Positions 16,511 through 25,299 of a DNA stretch of 44,067 bases are shown here, piece after piece. The position numbers were made by a program, and so were the translations under genes. Source of the stretch: Planctomycetota bacterium (GTDB taxonomy: Bacteria > Planctomycetota > PLA2 > JAEUHO01); the NCBI GenBank assembly GCA_029259775.1, contig JAJDEN010000061.1:1-44067 (forward strand), written 5' to 3'. Each line of letters begins with the position of its first letter. Position 1 is the first letter of the stretch. A model generated the notes under the pieces. The model did not search any database. It had not been told where the DNA came from and saw nothing but the letters and a program-made list of their open reading frames with translations.

Positions 16511-18427
16511 CTACTTCGGCAGCAGCTTCTCTCGAAGCGCCGCGAACGGGGGGGCCGCGAGCGCCTCCCTCATGTCCGGATCTTCGAAGTAGTCGAGAGC
16601 GTCCGTGCCCTCACGGACGGCGCGCTCGATCAGCGCGATCGCCTCCGCGGCCTTGCCGTGTGCCAGATGGATCAGCACGAGGTAGCGATGGTCCTCGTCA
16701 CGCGTGCTCACTTCGGCCGCCAACGGACGCGCGTCGTCGAACTTCTTGAGGCGGATCAGCGCACGAAGCAACCGGTCTTCGACGTCCCAGAGCAAGGACT
16801 CCAGCGACTCGTTCTCGTCGTCCTCGGCCACGGCGGCACGGAGCAGAGGGAGCAGCGTGCGCTGTGCCTTGACGACGGCGTCGTCCTTGCCCTCGAACCG
16901 GTCGGCCTCGGCGGCATAGAACGCAAGGCGCCAACGGAGTTCGTCGGCGCCCATCTTGGGCGGATCTGTCCGGACGTGCGCCAGGTACGACCGCATCGTG
17001 TCCGCGTTCATGCTCCAGAGGAGCTCCTCGCCGATGTACGTGAAGGCATGTGCCTTCTGCGGCGTGCGCGTGTAGGCCTCGATCGGCGCACGAGCATCGA
17101 GCAGGGCGTCCATGACTGCGTCCACGTACACCTGCCGCGTGTCGGCATCATCCGGACGCTCACCCTCGGGAGCCGCGAGCATGGCATCGCGCCCGGCTTC
17201 GAAGCGATCCGCGGCCTCGCGGTACTTCTTCTCCAGGTAGAGCGCTTGCCCCTCGTAATGGAGGACGTCGTAGTGCTTGGGGCGCGCCGCCTGGAGGTAT
17301 CCACCGAACAACCGCAGCAGCGCGACAGCGCCCTTCTCCAAGACGATGTCGGCGATCTCGCGGTGGCCGAGCACGGGGTCATCGAGCGAACCGAACCGCT
17401 TGCCGAGCTCGCTTCGCCTGGCGGCCGGCAGGCAGAGGGCGTAGTAGGCGAGCGTCTCGGGGTCTTTCGGAGCCCCGCGGACTGCGGGCGTGAGGACGCG
17501 CAGCGCCTCGGCCTTGCGGTCGAGGCCGTGCAGCGCGATCCCCATCTCCAACCCGGACTCCGGATCCGCGTCGAGCAGTGCCTCGTAGCGCTTCATCTCG
17601 CGCAGTGCCAGCCCGTGGCGGAACTCCAGGTTGTGGATGGTGCCGCGCATGAGATGAACGATCGGCGTGTCGCCCGGCAGCTCGGCGGCCGCATCGAGGT
17701 GCACCATGGCGGCGTCAAAGGAGCCGGTGGTCATCTCACACAGACCCAAGAGGGTCTGCAGAATCGCGGCCAGCGCATCCGGGAACACCACGGACTCGAG
17801 GGGCTTGAGCAGCAGAAGGGCTTCGGCGAACTTGCCCTCGCCCAGGAGCGCGTAACTCCGCGAGAACGCAGGCGCGTGCATCATCCAAGGCGCCAGGCCG
17901 CCGCTCACCCTCTCCAGGATCAGCATGCCCATGAAGGGGATCACGCGAACCCCGATGTCCAGGTGCTCGACGTCCGTGATCTTCCATGACGCATCGTTGC
18001 GTTGGAGGTACCAGCGCGCTCGCACCATTCCTCCGACCTCGTCCAGGAGCCAGAGGTAGAGCACGCGCGCGCCCTCGCTCTCGCCCTTGGTCACCGTGCG
18101 CACGCGGAAGGAGTCGAAGGCCGAGACGAGGCGCCCCTCCAGGATGGCGCGTATCAGGCCCCGCTCAGCCTGGCGCTTGAGGCGCTCGCGCCTGTCCGCC
18201 GGCACGAGGTTCATGTATCCGGCTGCCTCCAGCGCCGACGACATGGCATTGACGTCGAAGAGCGCGTGCAGGGCGTCATCGTCCGTGCCGGCCGCGGCTG
18301 CCTGGGCGCGTTTCACGAAGGCCGTGATGCTCGGGTCGATCTTGGTCGGCTTCTTCGGGGCCTCGTCCCCGGCGAGCGCGAGAGCGGGCAGCAACAGCGC
18401 GGTCAGAAGGAGGGCGAGGCGCAGCAT
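16511..18427 (-). CDS. Secreted TPR-like helical-repeat protein
   Basis: 638 residues with a clear signal peptide ('LRLALLLTALLLPALALAGDEAPKK', cleavage near 20). After a roughly 180-residue N-terminal part ('DIGVRVIPFMGMLILERV'), helical repeats continue to the end: 'SYALLGEGKFAEALLLLKPLE', 'SFDAAMVHLDAAAELPGDTPIVHLMRGTIHNLE', 'YLEKKYREAADRFEAGRD', 'LAHGKAAEAIALIERAVREGTDALDYFEDPDMREALAAPPF'. The N-terminal part may fold separately. The role is probably a periplasmic protein scaffold; nothing more specific can be said. An in-frame extension to 19774 only covers the divergent phosphodiesterase. TATCCT lies 7 nt before the start and there is no Shine-Dalgarno. Confidence 0.72.
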   Translation of the reverse strand: MLRLALLLTALLLPALALAGDEAPKKPTKIDPSITAFVKRAQAAAAGTDDDALHALFDVNAMSSALEAAGYMNLVPADRRERLKRQAERGLIRAILEGRLVSAFDSFRVRTVTKGESEGARVLYLWLLDEVGGMVRARWYLQRNDASWKITDVEHLDIGVRVIPFMGMLILERVSGGLAPWMMHAPAFSRSYALLGEGKFAEALLLLKPLESVVFPDALAAILQTLLGLCEMTTGSFDAAMVHLDAAAELPGDTPIVHLMRGTIHNLEFRHGLALREMKRYEALLDADPESGLEMGIALHGLDRKAEALRVLTPAVRGAPKDPETLAYYALCLPAARRSELGKRFGSLDDPVLGHREIADIVLEKGAVALLRLFGGYLQAARPKHYDVLHYEGQALYLEKKYREAADRFEAGRDAMLAAPEGERPDDADTRQVYVDAVMDALLDARAPIEAYTRTPQKAHAFTYIGEELLWSMNADTMRSYLAHVRTDPPKMGADELRWRLAFYAAEADRFEGKDDAVVKAQRTLLPLLRAAVAEDDENESLESLLWDVEDRLLRALIRLKKFDDARPLAAEVSTRDEDHRYLVLIHLAHGKAAEAIALIERAVREGTDALDYFEDPDMREALAAPPFAALREKLLPK

Positions 18428-18434
18428 GGCGGAG

Positions 18435-18440
18435 AGGATA
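18435..18440 (-). promoter_or_regulatory. -10-like TATCCT 7 nt before the TPR-protein start
   Basis: On the minus strand: TATCCT, CTCCGCC, ATG (start 18427). A leaderless message is predicted. Confidence 0.5.
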
Positions 18441-18496
18441 CGTGCATCGGCTGCGCGGCGGCGCAGGAGGATGAACCCGCTCGGGTCGCGGGCGTT

Positions 18497-18502
18497 TAGC
18501 AT
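18497..18502 (+). promoter_or_regulatory. -10-like TAGCAT 6 nt before the phosphodiesterase start
   Basis: TAGCAT, CGGCCC, GTG 18509. A leaderless message with a GTG start is predicted; no Shine-Dalgarno is seen. It faces the TATCCT box of the divergent TPR gene about 60 bases away. Confidence 0.45.
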
Positions 18503-18508
18503 CGGCCC

Positions 18509-19897
18509 GTGACTTCGCTCCGTCCCCTCGTCTGGCTCAACGTCGTCGGCCTCACGCCGCGGCTGCTCGAGCATGCGCCGAACCTGAAGGCGCTGGCGAG
18601 CCAGGGTTGCGGCAAGCCCCTGGGCGGGATCGTCCCCGCCGTTACCTGCTCGGCGCAAGCCACGGCCCTGACGGGCTTGGCTCCGTCGGGCCACGGCATC
18701 GTCGGCAACGGCTGGTTCCATCGCGATACCGGTGAGGTGCGCTTCTGGCTTCAGAGCAACGCGCTCATCCAGGGCCAGACGATCTACGCCACCGCCAAGC
18801 AGCGCGCGGCAGAGCGCGGCGAGGCTTTCACCTGCGCCAAGATGTTCTGGTGGTTCAACCAGGGCGCGCCGGTCGACTGGTCGGTCACACCCAAGCCCTG
18901 GTACGGCGCCGACGGCTCGAAGGTGTTCGGCATCCACGGCAGCCCACCCGAGCTCTGCGACGAGCTCGAGTCCGCCTTGGGCGAGTTCCCGTTCCACAGC
19001 TTCTGGGGCCCGATGTCGGGGCTGCCGTCGAGCGACTGGATCGCGCGTGCGTCCGCGCAGGTCATCCGCACGAAGCGTCCGACGCTCACGATGGTCTACC
19101 TGCCGCATCTGGACTACGACCTCCAGCGCGTCGGGCCCGACACCCCCCAGACCGCGCAGCGCGTACGCGAGGTAGACGCGGCAGCCGGTGAGGTGCTGAA
19201 GGCCGCGGCCGACATCGGCGCTGAGGTCGTGGCGTTCTCCGAGTACGGCTTGCTGCCGGTGACGCGCGTCGAGTTGCCCAACCGCGTCCTGCGTGAAGCT
19301 GGCCTGCTCGAGGTGCGCGACGGCCCCTTCGGCGAGGTGCTCGACACCTTCCGCTCGCGCGCGTTTGCCGTGTGCGACCACCAGGTGGCCCACGTCTACG
19401 TGCGGGACGAAGCCGACCGCGAGAGGGTCGCAGCCCTCTTGGAGTCGCGCGAGGGCGTGGCGCGCGTGCTGGACGAGCGCGCGAAGGTCGCGATGGGGCT
19501 GGAGCATCCGCGCTCGGGCGACCTCGTGCTGCTCGCGCGCCCCGACGCCTGGTTCGCGTTTCCGTACTGGCTGGACGAGAAGCGCGCGCCGGACTTTGCG
19601 CGCACCGTCGACATCCACCGCAAGCCTGGCTACGACCCGTGCGAGCTGTTCTTCGACCCCAAGCTGCTGGCGCCCAAGCTCCGTGCGGGTCGCAAGCTGA
19701 TCGCGAAGAAGCTCGGCTTCCGCTACCTGATGGATGTGGTGCCTCTCGATCCCACGCTCGTGAAGGGCAGCCATGGCCTGCTACCGATCGACGTGAACGA
19801 AGGGCCGGTGTTGATCACCTCCGAGGCGGCGGCCGGCGACACCATCGAGACGCTCGCCGACCTCAAGGCCCACGCGCTCACAGCCATGGGGCTATAG
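18509..19897 (+). CDS. Type I phosphodiesterase/nucleotide pyrophosphatase-like (alkaline phosphatase superfamily)
   Basis: 462 residues beginning 'MTSLRPLVWLNVVGLTPRLLEHAPNLKAL'. The nucleophile region 'GIVPAVTCSAQATALTGLAPSGHGIVGNGWFHR' matches the Thr-centred motif of NPP-type enzymes, and metal-binding stretches include 'MVYLPHLDYDLQRVGP' and 'GSHGLLPIDVNEGPVLI'. The family hydrolyses phosphodiester or pyrophosphate bonds in nucleotides or lipid-linked head groups using two zinc ions. No signal peptide is visible, so it is probably cytoplasmic. The metal sites appear complete by eye. GTG start. It is convergent with the DUF2007-like gene. Confidence 0.85.
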   Translation: MTSLRPLVWLNVVGLTPRLLEHAPNLKALASQGCGKPLGGIVPAVTCSAQATALTGLAPSGHGIVGNGWFHRDTGEVRFWLQSNALIQGQTIYATAKQRAAERGEAFTCAKMFWWFNQGAPVDWSVTPKPWYGADGSKVFGIHGSPPELCDELESALGEFPFHSFWGPMSGLPSSDWIARASAQVIRTKRPTLTMVYLPHLDYDLQRVGPDTPQTAQRVREVDAAAGEVLKAAADIGAEVVAFSEYGLLPVTRVELPNRVLREAGLLEVRDGPFGEVLDTFRSRAFAVCDHQVAHVYVRDEADRERVAALLESREGVARVLDERAKVAMGLEHPRSGDLVLLARPDAWFAFPYWLDEKRAPDFARTVDIHRKPGYDPCELFFDPKLLAPKLRAGRKLIAKKLGFRYLMDVVPLDPTLVKGSHGLLPIDVNEGPVLITSEAAAGDTIETLADLKAHALTAMGL

Positions 19898-19933
19898 GCG
19901 GCGGCCAGGCACCGTCGCCTCGAAGCGTCAGAC

Positions 19934-20359
19934 CTAATCGTCGGTGGGCGGACGCCCCGGTCGCGCGCGCCAGAGGAAGGCCGCGGCGAGGGTGGCCAAG
20001 GGGCCCCAGAGGAGGCAGAGGAGCCCCTGATCGGGGAAGAGGTAGAACGCCGCGGCGGTGAACGCGACAACCAGGCCTGCCCCAATCTGCAGGTCGCGCT
20101 TGAGCGCCGGCATGTGCTGGTCGAGCGCCTGCTCCTCGCGCGCCAGGTAGGCCTCGACCACGTCCTTCGCGCGGAGGGCGTCGGCGAAAGGGACCTTCAC
20201 TGTGTGCGTAGCGGCGTCGGGCGAGCGCTCCCAGCGCACCCGAGCATTCGGGTGGCTGTGCGTCATCTCCGCTTCGATGCCGGCGTCGGAGAGCTGGGCG
20301 ACGACGTCGTTCGCTTCGCTCAGGCTGCCTCGCAAGACCTTCTTCCAACGCGTGCTCAT
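19934..20359 (-). CDS. DUF2007-type putative signal-transducing membrane protein
   Basis: 141 residues. The N-terminal about 75 ('WKKVLRGSLSEANDVVAQLSDAGIEAEM' and 'HTVKVPFADALRAKDVVEAYL') match the small ferredoxin-like domain annotated as putative prokaryotic signal-transducing protein. A short coiled helix follows, then two hydrophobic helices ('IGAGLVVAFTAAAFYLF', 'LLCLLWGPLATLAAAFLW') and a Pro-Asp tail. Function of the family is unknown. It is third in line after gdhA and the Nudix gene, 9 bases behind the Nudix stop, so co-transcription is likely. A TAGGGT overlapping that stop could also supply a leaderless start. Confidence 0.72.
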   Translation of the reverse strand: MSTRWKKVLRGSLSEANDVVAQLSDAGIEAEMTHSHPNARVRWERSPDAATHTVKVPFADALRAKDVVEAYLAREEQALDQHMPALKRDLQIGAGLVVAFTAAAFYLFPDQGLLCLLWGPLATLAAAFLWRARPGRPPTDD

Positions 20360-20365
20360 GACGAG

Positions 20366-20371
20366 ACCCTA
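20366..20371 (-). promoter_or_regulatory. -10-like TAGGGT 6 nt before the DUF2007-like start
   Basis: On the minus strand: TAGGGT, CTCGTC, ATG (start 20359). The TAG is also the stop codon of the upstream Nudix gene, so chance is more likely here than at the other six sites. Confidence 0.3.
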
Positions 20372-20893
20372 CAGGTCGCCCAGTCGCTTCTCCAGCGCGT
20401 CGAGCTCGGTCACGTACTCGGGGAACTTCGCGACCGCGCGGGCTTCGTCGAACGTCATGAGCTGCACGTCGTCGTGCTCGTCGCAGAGCGTGACCGACTC
20501 CGCTGACGTGCCACGCGGCAGGACCGCGGCGATGCAGCGCTTGCGATAGACGTTGTTCGACATCATCGACTCGAACTCGTACCAGCGGCCTAGGTCGAAG
20601 AGGTCTTCGACGTGGCTGATGCAGAGCTCTTCTTCGATCTCGCGTAGGGCGGCCGCGCGCAACGTGGCGTCGTCGGGCTCGACCCGGCCCGACACGCCCT
20701 GCCAGAAGCCCCCACGCGCTTCGACCCGGCGGCACATGAGCAGGCGCCAGCCACCCTGCCCAGACGACGTCTCGTCCGTCGGCAGCACCAGCCAGATCTC
20801 GACGATCAGGCGCGGGTCCTCTGCCGTCCCGGCGCCGACCACGCCGCGGAGCGGGTGGTCGAGGACGTCCGTTGCGGCGCTGGAGGACGGCAT
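20369..20893 (-). CDS. Nudix hydrolase
   Basis: 174 residues from ATG 20893. The Nudix box reads 'SGRVEPDDATLRAAALREIEEELCI', keeping the catalytic RExxEE core but with Cys where Gly is usual near its end. 'GGFWQGVSGRVE' and 'GRWYEFESMMSNN' resemble dihydroneopterin-triphosphate-type Nudix enzymes (NudB), an inference only. These enzymes cleave nucleoside diphosphates linked to another moiety, using Mg. The start is 2 bases after the glutamate dehydrogenase stop, so the pair is translationally linked. The stop is TAG. Confidence 0.85.
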   Translation of the reverse strand: MPSSSAATDVLDHPLRGVVGAGTAEDPRLIVEIWLVLPTDETSSGQGGWRLLMCRRVEARGGFWQGVSGRVEPDDATLRAAALREIEEELCISHVEDLFDLGRWYEFESMMSNNVYRKRCIAAVLPRGTSAESVTLCDEHDDVQLMTFDEARAVAKFPEYVTELDALEKRLGDL

Positions 20894-20895
20894 GG

Positions 20896-22236
20896 TTAAG
20901 GGAAGATGCCCCGCTCGTCGTAGGCCTGCGCGACACGGTTGAGCGCGGCGATGCTCGTGGCCTCGCGGCGCGTGCAGCCGTAGTGGTTCATCGTCTGCGT
21001 GACGCGGTCGTAGGCGTCCGCGATGCGGCGCTTGAGCTTGTGACGGACCTCGTCGAGGTACCAGGTCTCGCCGCGACGGTTCTGGGTCCACTCGAAGAAC
21101 GAGACGATCACACCGCCGGCGTTGGCCAGGATGTCCGGGATCATCTCGATGCCGTTCTCCGTGAGGATCTTGTCCGCGGCCATCGTGGTGGGGCCATTGG
21201 CGCCCTCCGCGATGATGCGGCACTTCATGTTCGGTGCATTGTCTGACGTCAACTGCCACTCGAGCGCGGCGGGGATGAAGATGTCGCACTCCGCGGTCCA
21301 GAAGTCCGCGGCGGACATCTCGTCGGCCTTGCCGTACCCCTTGACCCCGCCGTCTTGCTCTACGTAGCCAGCCAACTCGTTGGCGTCGATGCCCTTCTTG
21401 TTGCCGATGCTGCCGGTGTGGTCCTGCACGGCGACGAGCTTCGCGCCGTACTCGTCCTGGAGGATGCGCGCGGCGTAGCTGCCGACGTTGCCAAAGCCCT
21501 GCACCGCGACCGTGCAGTGCTGCAGGTCAACGCCGTTCTCCACGGCCCACGAGGCGATGTTGTAGACCGTGCCGCGGCCGGTTGCTTCGTCACGACCCAG
21601 CGATCCGCCGGAGGCGACGGTCTTGCCGGTGACCACGTGACGCGAGACGTTCTTGCTCGCGTACGCAATCGTGTTCATGTACGTGTCCATCATCCAGACC
21701 ATCGTCTGGGCGTTGGTGCCCATGTCCGGCGCCGGGATGTCGTAGTCCGGGCCGATGTTGTTGCCGAGGGCGTGCGTGAAGCGACGCGTGACGCGCTCGA
21801 GCTCGGAGCGGCTCAACTGCGTCGGGTCGATCTGGATGCCGCCCTTGCCGCCGCCAAAAGGCAGGTCGGCGAGCGCGCACTTCCATGTCATCCAGGCCGC
21901 GAGCGCCTTGACCTCATCCAGATGCACCAACGGGCTGAAGCGCAAGCCGCCCTTGTAGCAGCCGAGGATGTTGTTGTGCTGGATGCGATAGCCCTTGGCC
22001 ATCGTGGTCGAGCCGTCGTCCATGCGGACCGGGAAGTTGACGATGATCTCGTTCTTGGGCTGACTGAGGATGGCGCGGAGGGCCGGATTCAGATCCGTCA
22101 TGTCCGCGGCGCGCTCGAACTGCGCGACGGCCATCTCGTAGAGGTTCTCGAACTCCTTCACCTCGATGGGCGCCGCCTTCGTCATCGGGGTGTCGGCGGC
22201 TTCCGGTGCCGGGGAGGAGGTCGCGGAGGTGTCCAT
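20896..22236 (-). CDS. gdhA: Glutamate dehydrogenase (Glu/Leu/Phe/Val family)
   Basis: 446 residues. The N-terminal 30 are a variable Ala/Pro/Thr-rich lead. The substrate domain has 'YKGGLRFSPLVHLDEVKALAAWMTWKCALADLPFGGGKGGI' with the catalytic Lys in 'KCALADLPFGGGKGG' and the 'PDMGTNAQTMVWMMDTY' loop. The nucleotide domain has 'VAVQGFGNVGSYAA' followed by 'VAVQDHTGSI'. It interconverts glutamate and 2-oxoglutarate with ammonia; length and form fit the hexameric class. Together with the proline/P5C dehydrogenase at 36171-37793 it would complete proline-to-2-oxoglutarate breakdown. It heads an operon with the Nudix and DUF2007-like genes and ends in TAA, rare here. Start ATG 22236 with GAGGG. 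Confidence 0.95.
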   Translation of the reverse strand: MDTSATSSPAPEAADTPMTKAAPIEVKEFENLYEMAVAQFERAADMTDLNPALRAILSQPKNEIIVNFPVRMDDGSTTMAKGYRIQHNNILGCYKGGLRFSPLVHLDEVKALAAWMTWKCALADLPFGGGKGGIQIDPTQLSRSELERVTRRFTHALGNNIGPDYDIPAPDMGTNAQTMVWMMDTYMNTIAYASKNVSRHVVTGKTVASGGSLGRDEATGRGTVYNIASWAVENGVDLQHCTVAVQGFGNVGSYAARILQDEYGAKLVAVQDHTGSIGNKKGIDANELAGYVEQDGGVKGYGKADEMSAADFWTAECDIFIPAALEWQLTSDNAPNMKCRIIAEGANGPTTMAADKILTENGIEMIPDILANAGGVIVSFFEWTQNRRGETWYLDEVRHKLKRRIADAYDRVTQTMNHYGCTRREATSIAALNRVAQAYDERGIFP

Positions 22237-22392
22237 GGCAGAGCCCTCATCTGCGCGCTGGCCGGCTCCGCAACAGGCAGGGCCGGACCCGCGGGCGAGG
22301 GCGACAGCGTATGCCTGCCCTGGCCCCGGTCCAGAAGCGATCCACCGTCATGGGGCCCCGATTCGGGCATACTGCGGAGCGGAGGAGCCGCC

Positions 22393-22683
22393 GTGGCCAA
22401 GCTGATCGTGCAGGACGTCGAGCACACCTACCTGGTGGACATCGAGCCGGCGGAATGCCTGGTCGTCGGGCGGGCCCACGCCTGCGACCTCCCGGTGACC
22501 GCCGAGCGCGCCTCGCGCCGCCACATGGAGGTCCGCGGGACCGGGACGGGCCACCTCGCTGTCGATCTCGATTCCACCAACGGCACCCTGCTGAACGGGG
22601 CACCCCTCGCCGGCGAGATCCCGCTGCAGGACGGCGACGTGGTCGATGTCGGCGGCTGCACGATCCTCTACAGGACGTCCTGA
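22393..22683 (+). CDS. Minimal FHA-domain protein
   Basis: 96 residues, essentially one forkhead-associated domain. The phosphothreonine-binding core is intact: 'CLVVGRAHACDLPV' (GR), 'ASRRHMEVRG' (SxxH), and 'VDLDSTNGTLLNG' (the N-G pair). The GTG start at 22393 has GGAGGAG upstream; long upstream in-frame extensions only cover the divergent gdhA. The stop codon TGA shares its A with the kinase ATG (TGATG), so the two proteins are made together. The likely job is to recognise a phosphorylated site on the kinase itself or on its substrate, by analogy with FHA/Ser-Thr kinase pairs; that is inference. Confidence 0.92.
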   Translation: MAKLIVQDVEHTYLVDIEPAECLVVGRAHACDLPVTAERASRRHMEVRGTGTGHLAVDLDSTNGTLLNGAPLAGEIPLQDGDVVDVGGCTILYRTS

Positions 22684-23438
22684 TGGCACCTGAGCCGGCC
22701 GCCTCCGGGCAGCTCCGTGTTGTCCTGCAGGACGGCGTGCGCTGCGTGCTGAAGCAGCTGCCGCCGTCGCGCTCGCCCGCCGCCGCGCAGCAGTACGAGC
22801 GTCTCGTTCGGACGCTGCGTGGCTTGCGTCACCCGGCCTTGGCCCGCGTCGTGGGCGGTTCGGCATCCGGTGAGGGACGCGGCCGTCGGCTGCTCACCCG
22901 CTGGGTCGAGGGGACCTGCGCACGCGAGCAGGTCGAGGACGGCGGGCTTGACGCCGACCGGACGCTCGACGTCCTGCGCGCGCTCGCCGGTGGGTTGGAG
23001 CACCTGCATGCCGCCGGCGTGATCCACCGCGATGTCGCGCCCGGCAACGTCATCCTCACGGGAGACGGGGCCGTGCTCATCGACTACGGCCATGCCGCGC
23101 CGGCCGAGGGCGCGCTGTTCCCTTCCGCCGGGGTCGTGGGCACGCCCGGCTACGTCGCACCGGAGGAGGTGCTCGAAGGGCCGGTGATGGTGACGCGCGC
23201 CGTCGACGTCTACGGGCTCGGCGCCGTCGGCTACGCGCTGCTCACGGGCGTCCCGCCGGCGCGCGGGCAGGACGTGCTGGACGTGCTGGCTGGGGCGGCG
23301 CGCCCCGCGACGCCGCCCAGCGCCATGGGAGCGCGGCTCTCGGGGGCCTTCGAATCCGTGCTGCTGGAGGCTCTCGCGCCGGAACCGACGGAACGGCCCG
23401 ACGCTGCGACACTGGTGCGAGCGCTGGCTTCCCTCTGA
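22683..23438 (+). CDS. Small Ser/Thr protein kinase
   Basis: 251 residues with a Hanks-type fold: Lys24 in 'RCVLKQL', catalytic Asp117 in 'IHRDVAPGN', the metal site Asp134 in 'LIDYGHA' (DYG rather than DFG), and 'GTPGYVAPEEV' for the activation-loop end. The glycine-rich loop is not recognisable and the N-lobe is short, as in small RIO- or PknB-trimmed kinases. Conserved catalytic residues suggest it is active. No membrane segment follows, so it is a cytoplasmic kinase without a sensor part. It is fused in translation to the FHA gene and followed after 28 bases by the RNA methyltransferase, giving a probable three-gene operon. Confidence 0.88.
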   Translation: MAPEPAASGQLRVVLQDGVRCVLKQLPPSRSPAAAQQYERLVRTLRGLRHPALARVVGGSASGEGRGRRLLTRWVEGTCAREQVEDGGLDADRTLDVLRALAGGLEHLHAAGVIHRDVAPGNVILTGDGAVLIDYGHAAPAEGALFPSAGVVGTPGYVAPEEVLEGPVMVTRAVDVYGLGAVGYALLTGVPPARGQDVLDVLAGAARPATPPSAMGARLSGAFESVLLEALAPEPTERPDAATLVRALASL

Positions 23439-23466
23439 CGCCGGCCCGGCCTGAGGGGGCCTCATC

Positions 23467-25182
23467 ATGTCAGGCAGCAAAGAGGTCCTGCTCCGCGGCG
23501 GGCCGCCCGTGCATCCGTACGTCTTCTCGAAGCGTGTCTACCGCATGAGCAACGACGTCCTCGACGGCGATCTCGTGCAGCTCAAGACGCGCGAGGGCAA
23601 GGCCTTCGGCTGGGGCTTCGCCCACCGCGCCTCCCTCATCGCCGTGCGCGTGCTCACCTGGAACCCGGACGAGGTCCCCGACGAGGCGTGGCTGCGCGAG
23701 AAGATCCGCTCCGCCGAGCATCTGCGCCGCGAGGTCATGGAGCTGCCCAAGGTCACGAACGCCTGGCGCATGCTGCATGCCGAGGGCGATGGCGTCAGCG
23801 GCCTTGTGGTCGACCGGTACGGCGACACCGCCGCGGTCAGCATCTACAGCCTCGGCTGGCACCGCCGCTTCTCCGAGGTCGAGCGCGTCCTCAAGGAGGA
23901 GACGGGCGTCACGAACGTCGTCGCTCGCGTGGACACGCGCACCGCCAGCCACGAGCGCTTCGAAGTCGAAGACACGGCGGGCGGCGAGCTCATCGAGGTC
24001 GTGGAGCACGGTGTCAAGTTCCTCGTCGATCCCGCGGGCGGTCACAAGACGGGCTTCTTCCTGGACCAGCGCGACAACCGCCAGTTCGTGGCCGGACTCT
24101 GCCGCGGCAAGCGTGTCTTCGACGGCATGACTTATACGGGCGGCTTCGCCGTGCACGCCGCGAAGGCGGGCGCCGCGTCCGTACGCGCGATGGACCTCGA
24201 CGAAGAGGCCGTGGCCCACGCGGCGAACAACGCCCAGGCCAACGACGTCGAGGTGACGTTCGAGCACGGCGACGTGTTCAACGCGTTGCGCGTCTACGCC
24301 GGCGCCGCACCCGAGCTGCGTCCCGAGGTGCTGATCGTCGATCCGCCCAAGTGGGCCAAGGACCGCGCCGGCTTCGGCACGGCCATGCGTCGTTACGCCG
24401 ACCTCAATCGACTCGCGCTCGACGCGATCGCCCCCGGCGGCATCATCTGTACGAGCTCGTGTTCCGGTCTCGTGGGGGAGCACGACTTCCTTGGCATGCT
24501 GCGCGCGGTCTCGCTCGACACGCAGCGTGCCCTGCGCCTGCTGCGCATCTCGGGCGCGGGCTCCGATCACCCGATGGCCGCCAACTTCCCCGAGAGCCGC
24601 TACCTGAAGTGCATCGTGCTACAGGTCGGCGACGCCGGCACCGGCCCTGGCGCGGAAACGCGCGAGGACCGGGACGATCAGCGCTTCGTGCGCGGGGACC
24701 GTGAGGGCAGCCAGGGTCGTGACGACCGTGGAGCGCGTCGCGATGACCGGGCACCTCGTCGGGATGACCGTGGGCCGCGCCGGGACGATCGTGGAGCGCG
24801 TCGGGACGATCGTGGACCGCGCCGCGATGACAGGGCACCTCGTCGGGACGACCGCGGGCAGCGCGGCGATGACCGCGGACCGCGTACCAGTGGCTGGGGA
24901 CCGCGGGGCCGCGACGATCGTGGACCGCGCCGTGATGACCGTGGACCGCGCACCGCGGGTGGGGGCGGTGCCCCGCGTCGGGACGACCGTGGACCGCGCA
25001 CGGGTGGTGGCGCGCCTCGCCGGGACGACGGGGGACCGCGCCGGGATGACCGTGGACCGCGCCGCGACGACCGTGGACCGCGCACGGGTGGTGGCGGTGC
25101 CCCGCGCCGCGACGACCGTGGCGGTGGTGGCGGCGGCGGGGGTGCCCGTCGCGGTTCCTTCCGTGACGATCGCAAGAAGTAG
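23467..25182 (+). CDS. rlmI: RlmI-like class I rRNA methyltransferase with Arg/Asp/Gly-repeat tail
   Basis: 571 residues. Residues about 1-75 form a PUA-like RNA-binding domain ('[17 protein letters not shown]', '[19 protein letters not shown]'). A linker domain leads to a Rossmann methyltransferase (about 180-385) with '[33 protein letters not shown]', '[11 protein letters not shown]' and the catalytic-site motif '[10 protein letters not shown]' with 'TSSCSG'. This matches the 23S rRNA m5C methyltransferase RlmI type. From about residue 391 to the end comes a disordered tail of RRDDRGP-like heptads and Gly-rich blocks. RlmI proteins normally stop near 390-400 residues, so the tail is an addition of about 180 residues. 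It probably binds RNA or promotes condensation; that is inference. ATG start with GAGGG upstream. Confidence 0.85.
   Translation: MSGSKEVLLRGGPPVHPYVFSKRVYRMSNDVLDGDLVQLKTREGKAFGWGFAHRASLIAVRVLTWNPDEVPDEAWLREKIRSAEHLRREVMELPKVTNAWRMLHAEGDGVSGLVVDRYGDTAAVSIYSLGWHRRFSEVERVLKEETGVTNVVARVDTRTASHERFEVEDTAGGELIEVVEHGVKFLVDPAGGHKTGFFLDQRDNRQFVAGLCRGKRVFDGMTYTGGFAVHAAKAGAASVRAMDLDEEAVAHAANNAQANDVEVTFEHGDVFNALRVYAGAAPELRPEVLIVDPPKWAKDRAGFGTAMRRYADLNRLALDAIAPGGIICTSSCSGLVGEHDFLGMLRAVSLDTQRALRLLRISGAGSDHPMAANFPESRYLKCIVLQVGDAGTGPGAETREDRDDQRFVRGDREGSQGRDDRGARRDDRAPRRDDRGPRRDDRGARRDDRGPRRDDRAPRRDDRGQRGDDRGPRTSGWGPRGRDDRGPRRDDRGPRTAGGGGAPRRDDRGPRTGGGAPRRDDGGPRRDDRGPRRDDRGPRTGGGGAPRRDDRGGGGGGGGARRGSFRDDRKK
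24730..25170. repeat. Coding tandem repeats for the RRDDRGP tail
   Basis: About 440 bp made of imperfect 21-bp units coding RRDDRGP variants ([14 protein letters not shown]), interrupted by Gly-rich blocks 'RTGGGGAP'. Units differ by synonymous and conservative changes, so this is an old array shaped at the protein level. Confidence 0.8.
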
Positions 25183-25199
25183 TCGCGCGTCCTTGGACC

Positions 25200-25225
25200 T
25201 GTAGGGGCGACCCTTGTGGTCGCCC
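25200..25225. repeat. TGTAG-hairpin repeat, copy 1
   Basis: TGTAG, stem GGGCGACC, loop CTTGT, stem GGTCGCCC. Identical to the copy at 25256-25281 and related to the inverted copy at 25300-25325. It lies just after the RlmI-like gene and could also act as a transcript end. Confidence 0.8.
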
Positions 25226-25255
25226 GGGACGCCACCTCCGTCGTGTGCCCTTACG

Positions 25256-25281
25256 TGTAGGGGCGACCCTTGTGGTCGCCC
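25256..25281. repeat. TGTAG-hairpin repeat, copy 2
   Basis: Identical in all 26 bases to copy 1 and in the same direction, 30 bases further on. Confidence 0.8.
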
Positions 25282-25299
25282 TCTTGCGCCAACCAAGAA

